This document shows, piece after piece, positions 23,028 through 34,292 of a stretch of DNA of 64,000 bases. The notes beneath the pieces were generated by a model that had not been told where the DNA came from, ran no database searches, and was given only the letters and a program-made list of their open reading frames with translations. A program made the translations under genes and the position numbers. Positions within the stretch are counted from its first letter, which is position 1. Each line of letters begins with the position of its first letter. The DNA is taken from the NCBI GenBank assembly GCA_030180135.1, contig CM058237.1, positions 39,267,126 through 39,331,125 of the forward strand. The letters run 5' to 3'. This DNA comes from Orychophragmus violaceus (lineage: Eukaryota; Streptophyta; Magnoliopsida; Brassicales; Brassicaceae).

Positions 23028-23571
23028 AGACTTCGTGATGAAGTTTAATGGTAAAAAGGGGGTTCGTTTTTCAATTGACTTTTTCATCTGAGACTTCACG
23101 AAGATGCCTCAAACTCTCTTTGAAAACAAAACCAGGGTTGAGACTTCAAAATGAAGTCTGGGTAAAGTTTCTAGTTTTGCATTTGACCGTAAGTAATATT
23201 TTTATCTCTCAAAAATGGGAGTTAGTTTGGATTTGACCGGAACGACGACTTTTAGGGAGACTTCGTTATGAATTCTCCGAGGGAAAAGGGTATCATTTTA
23301 CATTTGACCGAAATTTCAGAACAATGACTATTGACGAGACTTCACAGTGAAGCATGAAACCGTCGGGAACTTGGTAGACTTCAAAATGAAGTCTAGAATT
23401 AATAAGGAAATTATTTTGGTCAAATTCAAAACTAGACCCCCTTTCCGGAGACTTCACGATGAAGTCTTGATAAAAAGTCAAAAGATATGGTCAGTTGCAA
23501 AATTGGACCCTACTTATTGGGTAGACTTCCTTTTGAAGTCTCAAATTCACATAGACTTCACGTTGAAGTCT
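23028..23571. repeat. Array of AGACTTCA/TGAAGTCT near-palindromes (copy A)
   Basis: Nine units of about 19 bp with the pattern AGACTTCA, three bases, TGAAGTCT start near 23,028, 23,091, 23,141, 23,258, 23,337, 23,377, 23,449, 23,523 and 23,553. Some are perfect in the arms (23,449) and some have one or two changes. Between them, ATTTGACCG or its complement recurs (23,187, 23,231, 23,303). Copy B has the same set. Confidence 0.8.
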
Positions 23572-23918
23572 CATTAGTAATAGGGTCAAATTCTCCAGAG
23601 TTCCTCGTCTTCCGGTCAAATCCTCAGGTACTCCTCTTATTAAAAAATGAATAGTTTTTTATTAAGCAAAAAGAAGTAAATGGGACATGTATTTTATTTA
23701 CAATTTAACCATGGTATATCGGTGACCCATCCGATATCCGACCGACATTCGACCCTTCCGCATTTAATCAAGTCGGGGTTAGATCAAAAATCCCTAAACA
23801 ATTTCTAAGACTTCACCCGATTTCATTTCTTCAAACTCTAAATCAATTCAACCCTTTTCTCCATTTTCACACCTCTTTCACCCTTGATTGATTATGGACC
23901 CAAAATCGAGTCACTGTG

Positions 23919-25140
23919 ATGGAGCCTAAAACAAAGAATCCAAAACTACAAACCCTACATTCAAAGAGAAAAGAGGATGAATTGGATCGAGAAGAAGAGG
24001 AAGTGGAAAAGGAAGTTGGGGAGGAAGTCGAATTAGAAAAGGAATCCTAGGAAGGTTTTGGTGATGAGGAAGGGGATGAGGAAGAGGATGAGGAGGGATA
24101 GGATGAGGAAGAGGTAGTTTCTAGGTTTATTTTCCTGGTCCGAGTCGTCAATGAGGAGAAGAGGAACGGATCCATGAGGAACAAACATGTTATTCTAATG
24201 AAACCAAAACAATGTGTTTCTTCAAAAAATTGAAAGTAAAACTTAGTATAACTTCTATTTTGCAACTTTTAAAAGAAAATGATAACTTGTATGATTACCG
24301 GAACAATGAATTTTTAACATCGAAACCCACTGTATGTTTATAAATTTGAAAATTGGAGGCATAAAACTTAGTATAACTTGACTTAGTTTAGAAACGTACA
24401 ACTTGGTGATCCTTCAATTTTTATTTTTTGCAGGATTCAGAGGATGAAACGGAATCAATGCAACCTCGAAAGATGTACTACTCTCCTACCATTGTAAGTT
24501 AAGATAATATAACTCTCCCAAACTATAAATCGCCAGGGCGGTTAAGACTATAGAAAATATTCTCTAGGAAAAGGAGCTGAATAGGTTCTTTGAGCATTCA
24601 CAATTCAAAACATGTCTTTCATGTGGGTAAGACGATAAACGCCAAATAGATGGCAATGTGGATGCTTCTTGTTAGGATAGTGGGTGTAGATAAGAAGATG
24701 GAGGTTTGGTTTATTGTCAATGGGGTCCAATCCGTTATTCGCCTAGAGAACATGCACTTATATTCGGTTTATACTGCCATTATTATCCTAACCATTATGA
24801 AAGATTTGGTGGTAAATCGTTTGTTTCGGAATATTTCAGAGAAAATAAAAAAGTTACATATTATGAAGTCGAGAAGATGTAGCCAACACTGAAAGGAAAC
24901 AAAAGCTTTCTCAGGATCTTTCGAATATGGAGGTCTTGTACTTCTTATGCAGCGTCCTCATTGGGAAGAAAAATATAGGAAAGGGAGCGCCTTCTGTAGA
25001 GAGGTTCTTCCTCAGAGTCGTAGATGATCTTGACGTGTGCAAAAAATTTATGTGGGGGCGTTTGTCATTTGAAAAGAATATCAAAAACTTCTTTCAGTTC
25101 ATGGACCATTCCGGAGGATTAGTGTTAAAGAAATCAGCAT
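23919..25140 (+). pseudogene. DUF1985-domain pseudogene (copy A)
   Basis: An exon-intron structure is still visible. Exon 1 from ATG 23,919 encodes a charged N-terminus (KRKEDELDREEEEVEKE) with in-frame stops. A 60-bp exon at 24,434-24,493 is bounded by CAG and GTAAGT and encodes DSEDETESMQPRKMYYSPTI. A last exon from 24,568 encodes NRFFEHSQFKTC, MWMLLVRI, EVWFIVNG, IRYSPREHALI and later VVDDLDVCKKFMWGRLSF in shifting frames. These are motifs I associate with DUF1985, found in Brassicaceae proteins and often beside Ulp1-like protease domains in Mutator-like elements. The start is taken from the conserved ATG in both copies. Several stops and frameshifts make it non-functional. Confidence 0.6.
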
Positions 25141-25564
25141 GACCGAACTGGACCAATCGGAACAGACCACACCGCCCGTGTCATTTCCGGCTATGAGGAC
25201 CGCACCACAGGCCCGGTCCTGCCAAAGGAAGCTCAAGGAAGAATTTAACCTAACAATGGATCATTTGATCACCAGGAGCAGTATAGAATACATTACGAAG
25301 CATTTGGACCAGCTAGCCCATGATCAGCCCGTCCTAAATCAACTGGATCAGAAGATGACCGAAAGGAGTACGATTAAAGCTACCAAGCCATTCGATCCAG
25401 GCCAAGGTCATTTCCATAAAGGAGAATACTATTGGGAAGAATACCTTCAATACCACACGGCTACACAATGCCCATCTATTTGGCTCAGCCCAAAAGCCGA
25501 ATGGCCCATGTTTAAGATCAACAGCCCATCCGTGATCTTCACCATTAGAGTCGTTGAGCATTAG
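25139..25564 (+). pseudogene. Conserved short frame, possible retroelement polyprotein tail (copy A)
   Basis: 141 codons starting MTELDQSEQTTPPVSFPAM, with the core RKLKEEFNLTMDHLITRSS. It is conserved in copy B at 32,351-32,656, which stops earlier. Its start overlaps the end of the DUF1985 pseudogene. The Lys-Leu-Lys-Glu core is like tails of Brassicaceae gypsy Gag-like proteins, but I cannot assign it firmly. Confidence 0.35.
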
Positions 25565-25802
25565 ACCGTGCAATCTCTATGGCCAAGGTTTATACTCTTT
25601 TTACCTTGCAAAGTTTTGTCCCAAGTGGGTTTTCTTTGCAAGGTTTTTAATGAGGTAATATGAGGCCCGTTTCATGAGAAAGAGAAAGCTGGCCCGTTTC
25701 TTCCTTCTTTTTATCTATTTGTGATTTCTGCCTTGGTATTTATTTGTTTTCAAAACATAAATATAAAAACTCCTTGTAATGATTTGTTAATATTAAGTTA
25801 TT
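25565..25802 (+). repeat. LTR-like fragment (copy A)
   Basis: Contains AAGGTTTATACTC, GTCCCAAGTGGGTTTT and a GAGGTAATATGAGGCCCG block. These parallel the middle of FamA LTRs (28,530-28,620) although the rest differs. It ends where the Tat LTR starts. The same occurs at 32,790-33,013. Confidence 0.45.
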
Positions 25803-26358
25803 TGTGGATCTAGAAATCCAGACTATAGATTTATGATTTGGAAACGGAAGTTTCGTAGGGCTAGGACCTCAGGAATCACATGATGCTTCAAAGGATTATC
25901 TAAAAGAAACAATGGGTTTTGTAATTATCTTGTATTGATGAAAGAATTATTACAAATGATATCTCAAGAGAGAGTTTACGGTGAGCTCGTAGACCTGTTT
26001 TTTGTATAATCTAATTGGAAAAAGAAGGTTCTTGAGTTAAAGCCATTGAACTCCTTTTATAGCCTTCGTGACGAGCTCTCAGTATGTATATGTCGTGATC
26101 CTCTTGTTGGAACGACCTCCGTGATCTCCGGACTGTTTAACTGATCACGGAGTGATCCGTTTGACTAAACAAGATTGATGGTTTACTTAATTATTGAGCA
26201 CTTCCTTCATTGATACGCTGTCGTTTTCCAGCTGAGAAGGCGGAGATATGATTGACTTCGGTTTGAGCCGGAGTAATGTCTCTATTGTCGATATGTTCAT
26301 GAGATAACGCCATTGTGCCTTATTGCCCCAAATCCGGGTGCTGATTTTGGTACCAACA
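25803..26358 (-). repeat. Tat LTR (copy A)
   Basis: 556 bp, with a minus-strand start TGTTGGTACC at 26,358 and polypurine tract (GTTGGGGGCAAT) just upstream. It is nearly the same as 33,014-33,569. TATA is seen inverted as CCTTTTATAGCC at about 26,053. Confidence 0.8.
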
Positions 26359-27218
26359 ATTGCCCCCAACCCATTAATTATTTTAATATAATAATTAATT
26401 GGAGGAAAATGTGAACAGTTCTTCCGACCGGAGGTCTTTCAACCGCTGACGTCAGCTCGTATCCCTTCAGATTTGATGTCTTTTCGAAAATAAAATCTAA
26501 TGGTTGTGAGCTCATGGAGCGTGGAGCCCGTACAGTCTTGAAAACTGTTGAGATTAGAGATCATAATGTGACTTCTAATCTAACGGCTGAGATCAATCGA
26601 GAGGGAGATACGCGTGGCATCAAAATTATAATAAGGAAACTCTTTTGGGGTAATGCTCACTATGCGGCTCAATGTCTGAATTTTCTAATTACTTTCAAGT
26701 TTAAGTTGAGATCAAGTTCGAGCGATTGAAGATTTGGTTTCATAAGGAGTTTGAGATCGGATCGGAGATCGACGAGTTGATGGTCGGTTAGCTCAATTTT
26801 AAGGATCGAGACAAAGTCTCGAATCTTGATATGTTCCGGTTGTTGTTACTTTGATGCAAGGATGTCCAAATGTTTGAAGGAATTTATGAGTTAACGAGAT
26901 TGTTAAAGATAGGCAGTCGTCAACCAAATAGCTAACTCTTGCGTAATAGGTAGCCGAGTGATGTGAGGATATCTTCTTGGGTGTTTTTGAAATACCTTTA
27001 TCGAGACTCATTTTGGGCAATAAACATGGAATTGGTTCTTCGTATTAGTTTTGCCTTGCATCAGATTGTTTGTTTAGCGTTTTGAGACCGAGATCGGATG
27101 TTAGATTCGACAAAGTGTTGATAAGACGAGCTATTGTAAAAGAATTATTTTATTTGATCATGTTTTGTACAAGAGGGACTGAGTCCGTCGTTGAGACTAA
27201 CGAGATAAAACAAAGAAT
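26359..27218 (-). other. Tat 3' non-coding region (copy A, truncated)
   Basis: Matches 33,570-34,426 but stops at 27,218, where copy B continues into integrase. No conserved protein is visible on either strand. The short plus-strand frame at 26,514-26,729 has a partner at 33,687-33,992. Confidence 0.6.
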
Positions 27219-28519
27219 TAAGATGTGGTGGAAGCACGAGGAGAAATGGCGAGTTCATTACAATGAGCCAGCACGCACGTGGAAGGATATCAAATGGCTC
27301 ATGTACAAGAAGTATGTCACGCCTAGGATGCCATCAAAGGAATGTCCAAGACCAAAGACCACGTACAAGTTCCAAAGCCAAAGGGCCTGAGTTATGTTCC
27401 ACAAGAACCGATACCGCCAGACCAAAGCTGGTGCACGGTTTAGGGCATATGATAATACTCAAGGAAAATATGCCTGACCCAAACCAGACTGAGAGTGTTA
27501 GTCATGTAAGTCATTCTTTGAAACTATTTTTCTCTACTGATTCTACAGCCGTCCTAAAGGACCTACTGAATTTAAAAGAAATTGAGGAATTAGAACATGT
27601 TTTAAGACCACAACTAGATCTTGATAGGAGTACCTGTTCATCACGTTTAGCCTTCCCTAGAGAACACCTAATGCACTTGTTTCTTGCCAAAGGTGTCCAT
27701 ACAACTGCAGGAACCAATGAGAAAAACCAAAAAGAGGTACCACCCGACCTTGGATGCTGCAAGACCGAGACCACATGAGATGATGGTGCAGCAGCTCATC
27801 TGTGGCGCCCAAGACAGATCACAAGCATGATAGTAAATCACCTACTAAAAGGAGAACCGCCTGATAACCCTTACATCAACGAGCCCCAAATCCATCAAGG
27901 TAAGGCCATGGACTCACTAAAACACATGAAAGCTAAGTTGCTTTCTCTTGGTGCAGGTTATACAGTTTCGAGGTCAAAAACTTTTCAAGAGGGAGAGTAG
28001 ATGATGACATAAAGCCATCATCAGCCAAGCAGACTAGAGGATGGCTCACCAAGTCAGTATATGTCCTTGGAGAGAAGCAGCTTGGTCGCTCCAAGGACAT
28101 AGGTGCACGGTTTAGTGCATATATACCTAACAAGGAGGAGTTAAGAGACGACTCAACCTTTTCCAGAACCTTAAGACATTAAGGAGTCATCACAAAGTGG
28201 AAGCGCTTTAATAGAATTTCACATTAGGAAGTTATGCAAGTTACGAAACATAAGACTTCCAAAAAACTCGCTGGAGACCAACTGCCACTTATGGGAGTGC
28301 TCAGAACGTACCAGGATGAATCAAGCAACAAAGGAACTTTTCTAAAATCTTAACTTATCAGGGAATCCAGGATACTTAGAATCAAGCCAATACCAGCTCG
28401 GATGAAGAAGTTACTCAAGTTCTAACCCAATGGTTTCTGGACTTGCCTCATTTGGAAGCTCACGGACTTTATGCACTTCAAGCATATATTTGGAGACCAA
28501 GAGGGCATTGAAATATCTT
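27219..28519 (+). pseudogene. FamA internal fragment with gag-like remnants
   Basis: Begins inside the gag core (HEEKWRVHYNEPARTWKDIK) and continues through the same blocks as 1,140-2,800: SHSLKLFFSTDSTAVLKD, then YVNEPQIHQG-like and LSLGAG blocks in shifting frames, then the non-coding 3' part. It joins Tat sequence on the left, so the gag N-terminus is missing. Confidence 0.7.
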
Positions 28520-29012
28520 TATGGGCCAAGGTTTATACTATTTTTCCCTTAGTGTGTTTTTATCCCAAAGGGTTTTTCCTACTAAGGTTTTTAACGACAT
28601 AATCCGAGGCTCGACCCAATAGCAGAGAAACATGGCCCATCCGACAAACAAGCCATACACGGTCTATTAGGCCTTTGTATTTTATTTTAATTCCTGTAAG
28701 GCCATAAGGCCCATTTATTTTTATTATGTCCTGGTCGAACCCTAAGCTTTAAAAGCCCCTTGTATCTTTTATTTAGATGTTAAGTTTTATGAAAGAAAAA
28801 TCCTTGAGTTTGAATAGTGTTTGACGGCCGCCGGTTTGCTGTGCTTGAGAGGATTCCTCTTGAACTCAGACCACCTGTGTTACTTGTTCTTGTTCTGTTC
28901 GTGATATTATCAGCTTGAATCCATCAAACCGCATCAGCAAAGAGCGACTTCAGTCAAGCCTTTGCACAATCCTCTGTCCGGTCCATTGTGAGCTTCCCCT
29001 TGTGTTACATCA
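28520..29012 (+). repeat. FamA LTR (plus), start of segmental copy B
   Basis: Has CTTTAAAAGCCCC in the TATA position (about 28,747) and ends GTTACATCA. It is preceded by FamA 3' internal sequence and followed by a primer site, so it has internal sequence of the element on both sides. That arrangement is expected of a tandem LTR-internal-LTR-internal array. The left edge is approximate. Confidence 0.75.
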
Positions 29013-29014
29013 TC

Positions 29015-29026
29015 TGGTATCAGAGC
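29015..29026 (+). promoter_or_regulatory. Primer binding site (copy B)
   Basis: Exact TGGTATCAGAGC, 2 nt after the LTR end. Confidence 0.85.
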
Positions 29027-30230
29027 TTAGGCAATTGAAACCATCCTGTCCATTCTAAAACCCTACCATCTTTTCTTTTCTTCTTTGCGAGTTCATCAAA
29101 ACTCAAACCTTTTTTCATCACAAGAATGACCTCTTAACCACTTCTCAACATGATGGTGTTACACTGATACTTCATATTGGCATCTGTCTTCCAAGGAAGG
29201 ACTCCATCTTGCCTCTTCACAGACCCAACAATCAGTGTAACCTAAATATACAGCATCTTGACATGGGTGTTCAAAGCTTCAAACTTCTCATTCTCTTTAA
29301 GATTTTATTTTTATTTTAGTATTAATATATTTCTTTATAAAGTTACAAATTAACCAATATTTGTTTTTTGTTAAACTTTTGTAAAATTATTATATTATTT
29401 AAATCAAACATTTACCATATAATGAAATCATATAAAAATACAAAACATAATAGATTTTATTTAAAAATCAACATTAATATATTTTTTCCTCAAGTGATCA
29501 ATAATTTATTTTCACAAACATAATTGATTTTGATTTTTAACAACTATTAAATATATAATAAAGAACAGTATTATTTATATGTACTTATTATTTTATATTA
29601 TTAGTTGTTAAAATATTAATTTTTATTTTATACTCATATATAAAACAAAAATTAAAAATTAAAAGATTATTTTACAAATAAAAAAGTTTAACTCTATTTT
29701 AGAAGAAAATATAGAGTTGTTCTAAATATAGAGGAAATATGGTTGTTTTCAAAACTAGATGCTAAATTGAAGTTAAATGCAAAATCAAATCAGCTCTTCA
29801 CGAAATTATCTAACGGAGACTTCACGATGTAGTCTCATGGTTGATTTTTAAAGAAACTAACCACAAAAATATCATGTAGTTACGAAAATACCATCGTCTT
29901 CAATATTTCCCAACCACTACTACCAACCAAAATCGAAATATAAATGCTTCAAACAACTGAATTTAAAGATGTTAATGCTCCATATTTGAGTTAAAAGCTT
30001 CATTTTCGACGATCTCTTCTCCAATTTCATCCATTGAACTTTAAAAATCTCGTTTTTAAAATTCATCTTTCTTAGATATTTCGATTAACCAAGATTTATG
30101 CATAATAACAACTAGAAACGAGTTTGAGAAAGCATTTCATAGCCGTCGACGAAGCTAGAAACGAGTTAAAAACGGATTTTGGTAACTTTTACTTGTTTTT
30201 CTTTAATTCTTGTATCTTAGTCGCTAGAGG
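29027..30230. other. Non-coding block, AT-rich (copy B)
   Basis: Counterpart of 21,771-23,018. No gene seen. Contains GGAGACTTCACGATGTAGTC at about 29,815, an additional unit of the palindrome family. Confidence 0.6.
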
Positions 30231-30774
30231 GGACTTCGTGATGAAGTTTAGTGGTAAAATGGGGGTTCGTTTTGCAATTGATTTTTTTCTTCTGAGACTT
30301 CACCACGATGTCTCAAACTCTCCTTTGAAAACAAAAACAGGGTCGAGACTTCAAAATGAAATCTGGGTAAAGTTTCTAGTTTTGCATTTGACCGTAAGTA
30401 AGATTTTTATCTCTCAAAAATGGGAGTTAGTTTGGATTTGACCGGAACGATGACTTTTAGGAAGACTTCGTTATGAAGTCTCCGAGGAAAATGGGAATAA
30501 TTTTACATTTGACCAAAATTTCAAAACATTGACTGTTGACGAGACTTCAGGGTAAAGCCTGAAACCTCTGGAACTTGGGAGACATCAAAATGAAGTCTAG
30601 AATTAATATGGAAATTATTTTCGTCAAATTCAAAACTAGACCCCCTTTTCCGGAGACTTCACGATGAAGTCTTGATAAAAAGTCAAAGATTTGGTCAGTT
30701 GCAAAATTGGACCCTACTTATTGGGAGACTTCTTTTTGAAGTCTCAAATTCACGTAGACTTCACGATGAAGTCT
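30231..30774. repeat. Array of AGACTTCA/TGAAGTCT near-palindromes (copy B)
   Basis: Same number and order of units as copy A, with the last two at about 30,725 and 30,756. Single-base changes in one arm are sometimes present in one copy only, so the arms have not been kept strictly palindromic since duplication. Confidence 0.8.
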
Positions 30775-31141
30775 CATAAGTAAAAGGGTCAAATTCAGAA
30801 GTTCCTCGTCTTCCGGTCAAATCCTCAGGTACTCCTCTTATTTAAAAAATGAATAGTTGTTTTTTTTTTAATTTAGGAAAAAGAAGTAAAAGACCAAAAA
30901 ACGAGACAGTTTCTTTTATTTACAATCCAACCATGGTATATCTGCGACCCATCCGATATCCGACCGATATCCGACCCTTCCGCATTTAATCAAGTCGCGG
31001 TTAGATCAAAAATCCCTAAACAATTTCAAAGTCTTCACCCGATTTCATTTCTTCTAAACCCTAAATCGATTCAACCCTTTTCTCCATTTTCACACCCCTT
31101 TGACCCTTGATTGATTATCAAGCCAAAATCGAGTCATTGTG

Positions 31142-32352
31142 ATGGAGCTTAAAACAAGGAATCCAAAACTTCAAACCCTACATTCAAAGAGAAAAGAGGA
31201 TGAATTGGATCGAGAAGAAGAGGAATTGGAAAAGGAAGTCGGGGAGGAAGCCGAATTAGAAACGGAATCCTAGGATGGTTTCGGTGATGAGGAAGGGGAT
31301 GAGGAAGAGGAATTTTTTAGGGTGATTCGTCCGGGTCCGAGTCGTCAAGAAGGAGAAGAGGAACGGATCCATGAGGAACAGACAATTGATTCTAATGAAA
31401 CCAAAACAATATTGTGTTTCTTCAAAAATTTGGAAGTAAACTTAGTAACTTCTATTTTGGAACTTTTAAAAGCAAATGATAACATTGTATAACTTGTATG
31501 ATTACCGGAACAATGAATTCTTGAAATCGAAACCCATTGTATGTTTATAAATTTGAAAATCGGAGGTGTAAGACTTCGTATAACTTGACTTAGTTTAGAA
31601 ACGTACAACTTGGTGATCCTTCAACTTTTATTTTTTTTTTGCAGGATTCAGAGGATGAAACAGAATCAATGCAACCTCGAAAGATGTACTTCTCTCCGAG
31701 TGTTGTAAGTCAAGATAATAAAACTCTCCCAAACTTTATATCGCCAAGGTCGTTAAGACTATAGAAAATATTCTCTAGGAAAAGGAGCTGAATAGGTTCT
31801 TTGAGCACCCAATATTCAAAACATGTCTTTCATGTGGGTAAGAAGATAAACTCCAAATAGATGGTAATGTGGATGCTTCTTGTTAGGATAGTGGGTGTAC
31901 ATAAGAAGATGGAGGTTTGGTTTATTGCCAATGGGGCTCCAATCCGTTATTCGCCTAGAGAACATGCACTTATATCCGGGTTATACTGCCATTATTACCC
32001 TAACCATTATGAAAGATTATGCGGTTGATCGTTTGTTTCGAAATATTTTAGAGAAAATTAGAAAGTTACATATTATGAAGTTGAGAAGATGTAGCCAACA
32101 CTGAAAGGAAACAAAATCTTTCTTAGGATCATTTGAAGATGGAGGTCTTGTACTTCTTATGCAGCTTAATCATTGGGAAGAAAAAGATAGGAAAGGGAGC
32201 GCCTTCTGTAGAGAGTTTCTTCCTCAGAGTCGTAGATGATCTTGACGTATGCAAAATATTTCTTTGGGGGCGTTTTTCAATTGAAGATAATATCAAAGAC
32301 ATCTTTCTGTTCATGGACCATTCTGGAGGAGTAGTGTTTAGGACATCAGCAT
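31142..32352 (+). pseudogene. DUF1985-domain pseudogene (copy B)
   Basis: Same layout as copy A: ATG 31,142, a 60-bp exon at 31,645-31,704 between CAG and GTAAGT, and a last exon from 31,779. This copy reads further in exon 1 (VIRPGPSRQEGEEERIHEE) after one stop. It also shows FHVGKKINSKWMVMWMLLVR, EVWFIANG and the VVDDLDVCK block with stops and frameshifts. Neither copy could make a full protein. Confidence 0.6.
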
Positions 32353-32656
32353 GACCAAACTGGACCAATCAGATCAGACCAAGCTGCCCGTGTCATTCCC
32401 GGCTATAAGGACCGCACCACAGACTCGGACCTGCCAAAGGAAGCTCAAGGAAGAATTTAACCTAGAAATGGAGAATTTGACCACCATGAGTAGTCTAGAA
32501 TACATTACAGAGCATTTGGAGCAGTTGGCCCTTGATCAGCTCGCCCTAAATCAACTGGCTCAGAAGATGACCGAGAGGAGCACGATTGAAGCTACCAAGC
32601 CATTCAATCCAGGTCAAGATCATTTCCATCAAGGAGAATACTCTTGGGAAGAATAA
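32351..32656 (+). pseudogene. Conserved short frame (copy B)
   Basis: 101 codons starting MTKLDQSDQTKLPVSFPAI, partner of 25,139-25,564, with a TAA replacing the codon after YSWEE. Function unknown. Confidence 0.35.
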
Positions 32657-33013
32657 CATCAATACCACACGGCTACACCATGCCCATCTATTTTGCTCAG
32701 CCCAAAAGCCGAATGGCCCATGCTTAAGAACAACGGCCCATCTGTGATCTTCACCATCAGAGCCATTCAGCACTACTCTGTGCAATATCTTTGGGCCAAG
32801 GTTTACACTCTTTTTCCCTTGCGAAGTTTTGTCCCAAGTGGGTTTTATTTTCAAGGTTTTTAATATGTTTCATGAGAAAGAGAAAGCCGGCCCCTTTCTT
32901 CCTTCTTTTTATTTATTTGTGATTCGGCCAGGCTTATTATGCCCTGGTCTTTATTTGTTTTCGAAACCTAAATATAATAACTCCTTGTAATGATTTGTTA
33001 ATATTAAGTTATT
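32657..33013 (+). repeat. LTR-like fragment (copy B)
   Basis: Continuation of the short frame's decayed 3' part, then AAGGTTTACACTC and GTCCCAAGTGGGTTTT as in copy A, up to the Tat LTR. Confidence 0.45.
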
Positions 33014-33569
33014 TGTGGATCCAAAAATCCAAACTAGAGATTTATGATTTGGAAAGGGAAGTTTCGTAGTGCTAGCACCTCAAAAATCACATGATGCTTC
33101 AAAGGATTATCTAAAAGAAACAATGTGCTTTTTAATTATCTTGTATTGATGAAAGAATGATTACAAATAATACCTCAAGAGAAAGTTTACAATGAGCTCG
33201 TAGAGCTATTTTTTGTGTAAAATAATTGGAAAAAGAATGTTCTTGAGTTAAAGCAAATAAACTCCTTTTATAGCCTTCGTGGTGAGCTCTCTATCTGTAT
33301 ATCTCGTGATCCTCTTGTTGGAGTGACCTCCGTGATCTCCGGACTGTTTAGCTGATCACGGAGTGATCCGTTTGACTAAACATGCTCGATGGTTTACCTA
33401 AATATCAGGCACATCCTTCATTGATACATAGTCGTTTTCCAGCTGATAGGGCGGAGATATAATTGACTTCGGTTTGAGCCGGAGTAATGTCTCTATTGTC
33501 GACATGTTCATGAGATAAGGCTATTGTGTCTTATCGCCCCAAATCCGGGTGCAGATTTTGGAACCAACA
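33014..33569 (-). repeat. Tat 3' LTR
   Basis: 556 bp with a minus-strand TGTTGGTTCC start at 33,569 and the polypurine tract GTTGGGGGCAAT just upstream. It is clearly related to 54,550-55,078 but well diverged from it, so the Tat insertion is much older than the copia insertions in it. Confidence 0.8.
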
Positions 33570-34292
33570 ATTGCCCCCAACCCATTAATAATTTTAATCT
33601 AATTATTAATTGGCAGGAAATGTGAACAGTCCTTCGAACTGCAGATTTTTAAACCGCTGACGTCAGCTCGTATCCCTTCAGATTCGATGTCTTTTCGAAA
33701 AATTGAATTTGATGGTTGTGAGCTCGTGGAACGTGGGGCCCGCCCAGGCTTAAAAACTGTTGAGATTAGAGATCATATTGTGGCTTCTAATCTAACGGTT
33801 GAGATCGATCGAGGGGGAGGTACGCGTGGCATCAAAATTATAATAAAGAAACTCTTTCGGGGTTATGCTCACTATGCGGCTCAATTTCTGAATTTTCTAC
33901 TTACTTTCAAGTTTAAGTTGATATCCAGTTCGAGTGATCGAAGCGTTGGTTTCATAAGGAGTTTTAGATCGGATCGGAGATCGACGAGTTGATGGTCGGT
34001 TAGCTCAATTTTAAGAATCGAGACAAAGTCTCGAATCTAGATATTTCCGGTTGTTGTCAATTTGATGCAAGGATGTCCAAATGTTTGATGTAATTTCTGA
34101 GTTTACGAGATTTATCAAGATAGGCATTCGTCAACCAAATTGCTAACTCTTTCGTAATAGGTATTCGAGTGATGTGAGGACATCTTCTTGGGTGTTTTCG
34201 AAATACCTTTATCGAGACTTGTTTCGGGCAAGACTCGTGGAATTGGTTCTTCGTATTTGTTTTGCCTTGTATCAGATCGTTTTTAGTCGTTT
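33570..34292 (-). other. Tat 3' non-coding region (copy B)
   Basis: Lies between integrase remnants and the polypurine tract. No conserved protein. A plus-strand frame at 33,687-33,992 has a weak counterpart in copy A but also several differences, so it is not convincing as a gene. Confidence 0.5.

Larger units (their letters stand above)
21223..27218. repeat. Segmental duplication, copy A
   Basis: Collinear with about 28,520-34,426 at an offset of 7.20-7.22 kb. Both copies contain in order: FamA LTR and primer site, an AT-rich block, a palindrome array, a DUF1985-type pseudogene, a short conserved frame, a Tat LTR and Tat 3' region. Junctions between unrelated elements are the same in both, so this is a DNA duplication, not independent insertions. 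At 27,218 it joins a FamA gag fragment, while copy B runs on into Tat pol. Confidence 0.85.

Noticed and set aside
23028..23571. Palindrome array considered as a CRISPR array
   Set aside because: Eukaryotic setting, irregular spacing, imperfect units and no cas genes.
33687..33992. Plus-strand frame of 101 codons with a partner in copy A
   Set aside because: The partner stops earlier and the region is Tat 3' non-coding sequence; conservation follows from the duplication alone.
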